From Bacillota bacterium (GTDB lineage Bacteria; Bacillota; Sulfobacillia; JACIYH01), in the NCBI GenBank assembly GCA_014360055.1, contig JACIYH010000006.1:1-60390 (forward strand): DNA of 60,390 bases. Reading direction: 5' to 3'. The position numbers and the translations under genes were made by a program. The notes below the pieces were generated by a model. The model ran no database searches, was not told the origin of the DNA, and saw nothing but the letters and a program-made list of their open reading frames with translations. Positions 1 to 6,511 of this stretch are shown in pieces (position 1 is the stretch's first letter; each line of letters opens with the position of its first letter).

Positions 1-148
1 CCAGGGCATCCTCAACCGGGTGGAGATGGCCTTCCGCGCCTACGACCCCTGCTTCGGCTGTGCCACCCACACCCTGCCGGGACAGATGCCCATGGAGGTG
101 ACCGTCCGCGACTGCAGCGGCGAAGTCCTGCAAGTGCTCCGGCGCTAG
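1..148 (+). CDS. [NiFe] hydrogenase large subunit, C-terminal end (partial)
   Basis: Only the last 48 codons are present, in the frame starting at base 2 and ending in TAG at 146-148. The peptide contains AYDPCFGCATH, which fits the C-terminal DPCxxCxxH signature whose two cysteines bind the Ni-Fe centre. About 25 residues follow the final His (TLPGQMPMEV and onward). In this family such a tail is cut off by a dedicated maturation endopeptidase, and a gene for one follows directly downstream. The hydrogenase group cannot be decided from this fragment, although the ATH ending is more like soluble group-3-type enzymes than the membrane group 4 type. The upstream part lies outside the window. 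Confidence 0.85.
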   Translation, partial: QGILNRVEMAFRAYDPCFGCATHTLPGQMPMEVTVRDCSGEVLQVLRR

Positions 149-335
149 TCACGCACCTGCGAGCCCCGGGCACGCTCCCGCCGGCCTCTCTTCGGGGGGC
201 GAACCGGCACGCACGCCGACGGACCCCGCCCCAGGGGCTCGGTTCCACGCAGGCGCAGGCCCGGCATGTCCGGAAGCCGACCAGGCCGCGGCCAGCCCGA
301 GCCGCCTGCGTGACTGCCGCCCCGACCCCACACTG

Positions 336-962
336 GTGGTGGGGGTGGGCAACACGATCCTGCGCGACGACGGTGCCGGTATCCACGCCGTGCGCCGCCT
401 GGCCGAGTTATTGCTGGCCCGGGGTGCCACGCCCGTAGTCCCCGGCCCTCCCGACGCCCACTCCGACGCCGGCACCCCCATACCCCCCGGGCCGACAGGT
501 CAGGTGCCTCCTGGCACTGGGCAACCGCAGGTCACGTCAGACGTAACCGCTCTGGCCCTGCCTGACGGGCGCCAGGTTCACCTGGCGGAGGCCTGCACAG
601 GCGGTCTGGGCCTGGTGGAAATCATGCTGGGCTATTCACATGCGGTAGTGATCGATGCCTGGCCGGGAGTCCCTCCCGGCCAGTTCACCGTGCTTTCGAT
701 CGCGGATCTCGGCCATGCCCCCGCCCCCGCCTCCGGGCACCAGATGGGTCTGCCCGCGGCCATGCGGGCTGCTGACCGCCTGGGCCTTCCCCTTCCCGAC
801 CATGTCGAGCTGTGGGCCATAGGCGTTCAGGACCTCGGGCTGGGAGAGATGTGCACACCCCCTGTGCAGGCAGCCGTCGAAGAGGTGGCCGGCCGCCTCG
901 CCACACTCCTCACCGGCCACACGGACCCCGGCGGGCACTTGCGGGCGCGGCAGAATAGGTGA
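336..962 (+). CDS. Hydrogenase maturation protease (HycI/HoxW/HybD family)
   Basis: This nickel-dependent endopeptidase removes the C-terminal tail of the hydrogenase large subunit after Ni-Fe insertion. The N-terminus VVGVGNTILRDDGAG fits the family motif. Likely metal-site residues are the Asp of RDDG, the Asp of VVIDAWPG and the His of SGHQMGL. Length is 208 residues against roughly 150-170 usual. The excess is mainly a Pro/Gly-rich insertion around residues 30-75, before a second conserved block starting LAEACTGGLGL. The start is uncertain: the GTG at 336 leaves only one residue before the nucleotide-binding-like strand, and the frame stays open upstream (PDPTLVVGVGN), so the true start may be an unusual codon upstream. 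It lies 187 bases after the hydrogenase stop, on the same strand. Confidence 0.88.
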   Translation: MVGVGNTILRDDGAGIHAVRRLAELLLARGATPVVPGPPDAHSDAGTPIPPGPTGQVPPGTGQPQVTSDVTALALPDGRQVHLAEACTGGLGLVEIMLGYSHAVVIDAWPGVPPGQFTVLSIADLGHAPAPASGHQMGLPAAMRAADRLGLPLPDHVELWAIGVQDLGLGEMCTPPVQAAVEEVAGRLATLLTGHTDPGGHLRARQNR

Positions 963-1043
963 TGCGGCGCCGCGCCCGGGGGCCAATCGCTGTGATATGT
1001 CCCGACCTGCAAGGCGTGCGGGAGGCCGAGCCCGAGCCGGCTG

Positions 1044-1421
1044 CTAGCGCCGGCTATAGTGGTCCAGCAACCTGGAGTACAGGATCATCGACACCGGCCA
1101 CAGGAACGCCCCCATGGTCGGATAGATCGCCCACGTTATGCGCCCCTCTTCCCAGTAGTTAACGACAAGTAGTGAAACCGAGATCAACAACCAGCCGACC
1201 ACGGCCAGAAGTACCGGAGGCTTGGACGGGGGCTGCGACGATATCTGACGCCCGTACAGCAAGAGACTCACCGGCCACAGAAGCACCGCCACGAGCACCG
1301 CCACGAGATACAAAGGCGACAGGCCAGTTCTCCAGATGGCGACCCCCACCACGGCTAATACCAGCCATCCAGTGACAAATGCGGTAACAAGCTGGGCCTT
1401 AAAGTGTGCCTGAGGCTCCAT
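1044..1421 (-). CDS. Small four-helix membrane protein, unknown function
   Basis: A 125-residue protein starting at the ATG at 1421 (MEPQAHFKAQLVTAFVTGW). It has four hydrophobic segments, around residues 10-28, 36-57, 68-87 and 98-116. Two of them contain similar LLWPVSLLLYGR and FLWPVSMILYSR stretches, which suggests an internal duplication of a two-helix unit. No catalytic motif is seen and no family is recognised. Its start overlaps the GTG start of the divergent nucleotidyltransferase fusion gene by 18 bases, so one of the two starts is probably slightly misplaced or the pair share control. A much longer open frame extends upstream but is antisense to that gene and has no protein-like character. 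Confidence 0.6.
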   Translation of the reverse strand: MEPQAHFKAQLVTAFVTGWLVLAVVGVAIWRTGLSPLYLVAVLVAVLLWPVSLLLYGRQISSQPPSKPPVLLAVVGWLLISVSLLVVNYWEEGRITWAIYPTMGAFLWPVSMILYSRLLDHYSRR

Positions 1422-2723
1422 GGACCAGCACCCCCCCTCATTGAAGCGTGGCAGGAAAGAGTCCTTCTCGCACTGCTCGAGGCTCTGCAGGGCCGCGATA
1501 TCGCATGGGCTCTGACGGGCAGTATGGCTTTTGCCCTGCAGGGGGTCCCCGTGGCGCCGCACGACATAGATATACAGACCGACGAGGCAGGCGCTTATGC
1601 CATCCAGTCGCTGTTCCGGGATCGGGTGCAGAGGCCGGTGAGGTTCTCGGAAGCCGCAAACGTGCGATCCCACTTCGGCGCCCTCACCCTCGACGGCATT
1701 GAAGTGGAGATTATGGGTGCTCTGCAAAAGCGCCTGCCGTCCGGCGACTGGGAACCCCCCGTGGATGTAAGAGCTTTGCGCATATTCGTCTCGTGGAGAG
1801 GATACCGGGTTCCGGTCCTGCCGCTGGAATACGAGTGCGGGGCCTACGCCAGGCTGGGCAGGTACGAGAGGGCCGCAGATCTGAGGCGGTTTCTGAGGGG
1901 GCAAGCGGAGTCAGGTGAGGTCCCGGCGGTCCAGTGCTCCACCGGTGTCCTTGCCTCTCTGGCCGGCGGCAGGTGGTGGGACACCGACGCCACCCTCAAG
2001 GGCCTCTCCCTCCTGGCCTGGCCCTTCGTTGAACTCCGGCTTTGGGAGGAATGGAATCGCGATTTCGTGGAGATAGCGACGCAGGTCCGCCAGACCGGTG
2101 TAGATGTGCTCACCGTTCACGCACCTTCCCTCGAAGAAATGTTGGCGGTCCCCGGGAGGGGGGATGCCGCTGCCCACATACTGAGAAGGTGCGCCGATGC
2201 AGCGGTAGCCGCTGACGCCCGGGCGGTGGTTGTGCACGCATGGGACCTCCGACTTTCCGGTTTCGACCCGGGCACGCTGACCGCAAACCTCACCCGCGCC
2301 TGCAGGGAACTCTCGGCGCGCGGTCTGGTCCTGAGCATCGAGAACATACCTGGACACAGCGAGGTGTTGCCGGTCGTGCTGGAGGCCTGCCCCGACCTGG
2401 CCGTCACCGTGGACACGCGGTGGACGGTGGCGGAGCAGTCGTGGGATCTCATGCTCTCCCTCGCACCCCGCGTCAACAACATCCATGTCCAGACGTTTCT
2501 AGACGTCGAGGAAGCGCCTGGTGGGGCAGGCCACGTATCGCTGGGCAGGACACCGGACGGCGAGTTTGACTTGCCGGCGGTTCTGAGCGCGTTTCTCTCG
2601 GGGGGATTCCGGGGCACGGTGACCCTGGAGGCGAACAACGTCCCGCAACCTGGCGAAATCCACCTGAGGAATGCCCTGGTGATGCTGCGAAAGCTCACCA
2701 TGCCGACACCGGGCCAGCCGTGA
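1404..2723 (+). CDS. Nucleotidyltransferase domain fused to sugar phosphate isomerase/epimerase-like TIM barrel
   Basis: A single 439-residue frame with two domains. Residues 15-165 look like a minimal nucleotidyltransferase of the MNT/AbiEii type: TGSMAFALQGVP (GS at 39-40) followed by HDIDIQT (acidic pair at 54 and 56), the usual metal-binding GSx...DxD pattern. Residues 185-435 resemble the xylose-isomerase-like TIM barrel of sugar phosphate isomerases and endonuclease IV, with candidate metal ligands Glu313 (SIENIPGH), Asp337 (VDTRW), His361 (NNIHVQ) and a late Glu (VTLEANN). Substrate and product are unknown. The GTG start at 1404 is the only plausible standard start before the nucleotidyltransferase core, but it has no strong ribosome binding site. 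The gene stands alone on its strand; the next gene downstream is convergent. Confidence 0.8.
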   Translation: MCLRLHGPAPPLIEAWQERVLLALLEALQGRDIAWALTGSMAFALQGVPVAPHDIDIQTDEAGAYAIQSLFRDRVQRPVRFSEAANVRSHFGALTLDGIEVEIMGALQKRLPSGDWEPPVDVRALRIFVSWRGYRVPVLPLEYECGAYARLGRYERAADLRRFLRGQAESGEVPAVQCSTGVLASLAGGRWWDTDATLKGLSLLAWPFVELRLWEEWNRDFVEIATQVRQTGVDVLTVHAPSLEEMLAVPGRGDAAAHILRRCADAAVAADARAVVVHAWDLRLSGFDPGTLTANLTRACRELSARGLVLSIENIPGHSEVLPVVLEACPDLAVTVDTRWTVAEQSWDLMLSLAPRVNNIHVQTFLDVEEAPGGAGHVSLGRTPDGEFDLPAVLSAFLSGGFRGTVTLEANNVPQPGEIHLRNALVMLRKLTMPTPGQP

Positions 2724-2920
2724 CACCGAAGAACACGCGACCTTCGCGGGCAGATGGGCAGACGCCGAGTGGTGGGACGGGCACCTGCGCGACGCCGGCG
2801 GTCGGCCCGGTGCACGCCGCCGCCGAAGGTGCGGCCCGCAGCCTCGCTGACGATTGGACTGAGCATCCCCGATGCTCGTGGGTGGGGGCACCAGCGCTGC
2901 GGCCGGGCCGCAACCTGGGC

Positions 2921-3253
2921 TCAGCCCCGGGAGGAAGCGTAGAGGCGGACTCCCTTCGCCAATGCCTCCCGGGCTACCGGATTGTTGAGTTCCGCCACCG
3001 TATAGGGAAAAACTTCCACGGGAAAGCCCAGGTCGAATTTCTCCAGCCACTCGTTGACCCTTTCCAGGAAAGGCCTGTGGTCCTCCTGGAGGACGATCAG
3101 GATATCGGCGTCACTGCCCGGCACAGCTCTTCTTTCCGCCAGGGAGCCGAACAGAACGATCTCCTTCACGAGGGGGTTCTCCCGGCCAGCTTCTTGCGCC
3201 GCCCGACGGATATCCTCCAGCAGCCGGTCGTGTTCAAGCCAGAAGACTCTCAC
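2921..3253 (-). CDS. MNT-type nucleotidyltransferase (minimal nucleotidyltransferase)
   Basis: A 110-residue protein with the pattern VLFGSLAERRAVPGSDADILIV, that is GSx(9-10)SDxD, the metal-binding core of the MNT/KNTase fold. MNT proteins pair with HEPN proteins. In characterised pairs the MNT acts as antitoxin, in some cases by adding AMP to the HEPN toxin. The GTG at 3253 is chosen because it overlaps the end of the HEPN frame by 20 bases and gives a compact N-terminus (VRVFWLEHDRLLEDI). The open frame continues upstream to 3409 but is antisense-like and overlaps HEPN codons. It is cotranscribed with the interrupted HEPN gene, so it may be an antitoxin left with a damaged partner. Confidence 0.82.
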   Translation of the reverse strand: MRVFWLEHDRLLEDIRRAAQEAGRENPLVKEIVLFGSLAERRAVPGSDADILIVLQEDHRPFLERVNEWLEKFDLGFPVEVFPYTVAELNNPVAREALAKGVRLYASSRG

Positions 3254-3623
3254 AGAATGAGAGGATTCCTCGCGCACATAAGATGGCACTTTCGGCGTCT
3301 CCCCTGGTGAAGTATTCATAGGGACTGCCCGCATCAAACCCGTTGGGGTACCGAGCCGGGATGTAAAACCTGTCCAGGGCACGCGCACAGTCAAAGAGTT
3401 CTTCACCAACCGCTACCTTCTGCGACAGTAACCTGAGAAGCTCATACACGGAGTGCCCCCAGGCAGTTCCGCCCAGTTTCTGAAAAACAGCCTTCACGGC
3501 CTTTTCCGCTGCCTGCTACGAGGCAAAACACGCCCACTCGAAGAATCCGCCCGCCAGCATCGCTTCTGCCGATGCCAGGTCCCGGGAGGCCTGTTTTAAC
3601 CAGTCCTTGCTCCGCTCCGGCAA
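3234..3623 (-). pseudogene. HEPN-domain protein interrupted by an in-frame TAG
   Basis: Read from a TTG at 3623 behind an AGGAGG, the frame encodes LPERSKDWLKQASRDL, then WACFAS, a TAG stop at 3516-3518, then QAAEKAVKAVFQKL and on to LDRFYIPARYPNGF and a normal stop at 3234. CFASQQAAEKA with a Gln at the stop position is the recurrent HEPN helix motif, so the stop most simply comes from CAG changing to TAG. Apart from that codon the 129-codon gene looks intact, with no frameshift. It could be a recent nonsense mutation, a sequencing error, or less likely a suppressed amber. In the reading as given, translation would stop after about 35 residues. HEPN proteins are typically RNases of toxin-antitoxin modules; its MNT partner follows with a short overlap. 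Confidence 0.8.
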
Positions 3624-3662
3624 TGCGCGGCCCTCCTGTTCACCCTCTGCGGGACCGGCGTT

Positions 3663-3691
3663 ATCATACCATGGCCTCCCGGACGTGGCAA
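3663..3691 (-). promoter_or_regulatory. Predicted sigma-A promoter of the HEPN/MNT pair
   Basis: On the minus strand TTGCCA (3691-3686) is followed after 17 bases by TATGAT (3668-3663). Transcription would begin near 3656, about 33 bases before the TTG start at 3623. Both hexamers are close to consensus in an otherwise very GC-rich stretch. Confidence 0.6.
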
Positions 3692-3836
3692 CCGCGCGTA
3701 CCAACCATGTCCCCACCCGGGGAACGCCCGGCCACGGTGCTGGACTCCCGGTGCGGTTCCCTGCGCCGGCCGCAGGAATGCCGATCTGCCCCGTCGAAGA
3801 GCGAGGAGCGGCGGTGCGCGAGGGGGGAGACGTTAG

Positions 3837-5525
3837 GTGCAGCAGCGAGTAGCCTTCAAGGGGTGTGGCAGCGCGCTGCGGGTGGCGGCGGCGCTGGTGA
3901 CGGTACTGGCCCTGAGCCTGCCCCTCGCGACTGGTACTGCGTCGGGGAGCGCGCCGGCGGAGGTGCAGCTGGCGTTCGTGGGGGACATCATGCTGGCCCT
4001 GCGGGTGGCGGGGCTCATCCAGGAACAGGGAACCGACTACCCCTGGCGGCAGGTAGCCCCCGTGTTGCAGAAGGCTGACCTGGCGGTGGGCAACCTGGAG
4101 TGCGCGGCGGGCACCACCGGGCGGCCTCAGCAGGGCAAGGAGTACACCTTCCGGGCTCCGCCTGTGGCCCTCGAGGGCCTGGCCCGGGCGGGAATCGACC
4201 TGGTGGGGGTGGCGAACAACCACGCCCTGGATTACGGGCGGGACTGCTTCCTGGAGACGCTGGACAATCTGAAGCGGGTCAAGGTGGGGTACGTGGGGGG
4301 CGGACACAATCTGGAGGAAGCTGCCCGGCCCTACATAGCCGAACTGAAGGGAATCAAGGTGGGGGTCCTGGGGGTGTGCCTGCACCTGCCCGGGGGATGG
4401 GGCGCCACCGACAAAGTGTCCGGCCTCTTCTCCGGGTTCGACACTGCGCGGCTGCTCAAAGCAATCCGCGACCTGGACTCTCAGGTCGACTGGACGGTGG
4501 TGTTCGTCCACTGGGGCAAGGAACGGGCCGACTACCCGGAGAAATGGCACCAGACCCTGGCTCAGCGCATGCTTGAGGCGGGCGCAGACCTCATCATCGG
4601 CCACCACCCCCACGTCTGGCAGGGTATCGACCGGCGCGACCGATCCCTGGTTGCCTACAGCCTGGGCAATTTCGTCTTCACCATCCGTCCCGAGTTCCCC
4701 CAGCAGCAGCAGACCGGCATCCTGCTGGTGACCCTGACGCGCGATCGCATTCAGGAGGTGCGGGTCGTGCCCTGCCACATCCCGCGGGCCGGTGAGACCG
4801 TTCTGGCCCAGGGGGAACTGGCCACCCGCATCCTGAACCGCATCGACCAGGTGTCGGCGCCCTTCGATACCTACGTGACGGCGGACGGCCGCGTGGAGCG
4901 CGCCGCCTTCCCCGATGTACGCGACCACTGGGCCAGGGAACACATAGGTGCTCTGGCCGCCGGGGGTATCATCACGGGTGATGACACCGGCAGGTTCAGG
5001 CCCGATGACCCCACCACGCTGGCGGGGTTGACCGCGCTGGTCGTGCGCACCCTGCGCCTGCCCGACGCACCTGCAGTGGCTTTACCCGCCGACCTCACGG
5101 ACCACTGGGCGGCCCCCCATCTGCGGGCAGCACTGGCGGCCGGCCTCATCTCAGAAGGAGAGATGGTCAGGCGCACGGTCGACGCCCCCGTGCTCCGCTG
5201 GAAGGCGGCACAGATGCTGGCCGCAGCCATGGCGGTCCGCGGACGGCCACTGCCTCCCACCGACGCACTCCCCGGCTACACCGACCTGGGCACCGCCCCC
5301 CGGCCCGCCCTGGACGCCATCGCCCGCGTGACCGCCGCGGGCCTCATGCAGGGGTACCCGGATGGCAGGTTCGCCCCCGCCGATTCGCTCACCCGCGGGC
5401 AAACAGCCAGCATCCTCTTCCGGCTGCTCGGGCACCTGGAGCAGCCGGCGGGAGGCGCCTCAGCAAGTGGGCCGGGGCAGGGCACCACCACGAACACCGG
5501 GCCCGGGCAGGGTGGCCCGCCCTGA
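3837..5525 (+). CDS. CapA-family metallophosphatase-like protein with three S-layer homology domains
   Basis: A 562-residue exported protein. Residues 1-40 are a signal peptide (ALVTVLALSLPLATGTASG). Residues 45-290 are the CapA/PGA_cap fold seen in poly-gamma-glutamate synthesis proteins, with FVGDIMLA, VGNLECA, GVANNHALDYG and LIIGHHPHVWQGI supplying the metal-binding Asp, Glu, Asn and His residues. From about residue 355 there are three S-layer homology repeats (FPDVRDHWAREHIGAL; LTDHWAAPHLRAAL; YTDLGTAPRPALDAIARV with GYPDGRF), which bind secondary cell-wall polymers. The end is a low-complexity Gly/Gln/Pro tail. This suggests a wall-anchored enzyme of surface polymer metabolism. It starts at a GTG. 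No Cap biosynthesis partners are nearby. The next gene begins 5 bases downstream. Confidence 0.88.
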   Translation: MQQRVAFKGCGSALRVAAALVTVLALSLPLATGTASGSAPAEVQLAFVGDIMLALRVAGLIQEQGTDYPWRQVAPVLQKADLAVGNLECAAGTTGRPQQGKEYTFRAPPVALEGLARAGIDLVGVANNHALDYGRDCFLETLDNLKRVKVGYVGGGHNLEEAARPYIAELKGIKVGVLGVCLHLPGGWGATDKVSGLFSGFDTARLLKAIRDLDSQVDWTVVFVHWGKERADYPEKWHQTLAQRMLEAGADLIIGHHPHVWQGIDRRDRSLVAYSLGNFVFTIRPEFPQQQQTGILLVTLTRDRIQEVRVVPCHIPRAGETVLAQGELATRILNRIDQVSAPFDTYVTADGRVERAAFPDVRDHWAREHIGALAAGGIITGDDTGRFRPDDPTTLAGLTALVVRTLRLPDAPAVALPADLTDHWAAPHLRAALAAGLISEGEMVRRTVDAPVLRWKAAQMLAAAMAVRGRPLPPTDALPGYTDLGTAPRPALDAIARVTAAGLMQGYPDGRFAPADSLTRGQTASILFRLLGHLEQPAGGASASGPGQGTTTNTGPGQGGPP

Positions 5526-5530
5526 CCGGG

Positions 5531-6511
5531 ATGATGTCCAGGCTGAGGGCGTGGCAGGCGGACCTGGCCCTGCTGGGGGTGGCGGCGGTGTGGGGGGCCA
5601 CCTTCGTCACCGTGAAGCAGGCCACCCTCACCCTGCCCGTCCTGCCCTTCCTGGCCGTGCGTTTCGCCCTGGCGGGAGCGGTGCTGGCCCTGGCCTTCCC
5701 GTCCGCGTGGCGCCAGTTCCGCGCCCCCCTCATCGCCCGGGGCACCGGCATCGGCGTCTTCCTGTTCCTGGGATACTTCCTGCAGACCTGGGGCCTGCAG
5801 TACACCACGGCGGGCAGGGCCGGCTTCATTACCGGGCTTTCCGTGGTACTGGTGCCCCTCGGCCAGGCCCTCCTCTGGCGGCGCCCACCCGGCGTTCAGG
5901 CGCTGGCCGGCGTGGCCCTGGCCACCGTTGGCCTGGCCGCCATGGGCTGGGAGGCGGGTGAACTGGGGCGGGGAGACCTGCTGGTGCTGGGGTGCGCCCT
6001 GGCCTTTGCCGCCCATATCCTCTCCGTGGCGGCCTGGGCGGCGGACTGCCACCCCGTCCCCATCACAGCCGTGCAGGTGTTCACGGTGGCGGCTGCCAGC
6101 GCCCTGGCTGCACTCCTGCCGGGAGCCCGTCCTCCCGACTGGTCCTGGCAACTGCTCGGGCCTTCGGTAGTGCGGGTGTGGGACGCCCTCCTCCTCACCG
6201 GACTCTTTGCCACTTCGGTGGCCTTCCTGGTGCAGAATGCGGTGCAGCGGTTCACGGAGCCCACCCACACCGCCCTCATATTCGCCGCCGAACCCGTATT
6301 TGCCGCCCTTTTCGCCTGGCTCCTGGGCGGGGAAACCCTCACCCCGCGGGGATTGATCGGGGGAGGACTGGTGGTGCTGGGGATGCTGGCTGCTCAGCTT
6401 CCAGCAAGACCAGTGAAAGCGCCTCGGTCAGGTGATCGATCCCCCGCACCTCCAGGCCGTCTCCCGCCAGGCCCTCGTGAAGGTTGGCGGCGGGGATTAC
6501 GGCCAGGGTGA
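5531..6511 (+). CDS. EamA/RhaT-family drug/metabolite (DMT) transporter
   Basis: A 326-residue inner-membrane permease with ten hydrophobic segments arranged as two EamA repeats, beginning LALLGVAAVWGATFVTVK and repeating from about residue 150. The first repeat has the usual AxxWGxxF signature; the second ends ALIFAAEPVFAALFAWLLGGE, typical of the family. The substrate cannot be read from sequence. The last 40 or so residues after AQLPARPVK are Pro/Arg-rich and hydrophilic, and lie entirely within the 173-base stretch shared with the convergent lonB gene, so the C-terminal tail is probably unconstrained read-through coding. It follows the CapA-like gene by 5 bases and is probably cotranscribed with it. 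Confidence 0.85.
   Translation: MMSRLRAWQADLALLGVAAVWGATFVTVKQATLTLPVLPFLAVRFALAGAVLALAFPSAWRQFRAPLIARGTGIGVFLFLGYFLQTWGLQYTTAGRAGFITGLSVVLVPLGQALLWRRPPGVQALAGVALATVGLAAMGWEAGELGRGDLLVLGCALAFAAHILSVAAWAADCHPVPITAVQVFTVAAASALAALLPGARPPDWSWQLLGPSVVRVWDALLLTGLFATSVAFLVQNAVQRFTEPTHTALIFAAEPVFAALFAWLLGGETLTPRGLIGGGLVVLGMLAAQLPARPVKAPRSGDRSPAPPGRLPPGPREGWRRGLRPG

Noticed and set aside
959-1162. A 67-codon plus-strand frame after the hydrogenase protease
   Set aside because: It is antisense to the four-helix membrane protein, has no ribosome binding site and no recognisable features.
3516-3518. Pyrrolysine insertion at the TAG in the HEPN gene
   Set aside because: No pyrrolysine genes are seen here, many genes in the window end in TAG without sign of read-through, and the site is normally Gln. 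A plain nonsense change is simpler.
3516-4943. A 475-codon open frame on the minus strand opposite the CapA-like gene
   Set aside because: It is antisense to a gene with clear domains and is rich in Gly, Pro, His and Gln with no motif. Only its last 36 codons (the HEPN N-terminus) are real coding sequence.
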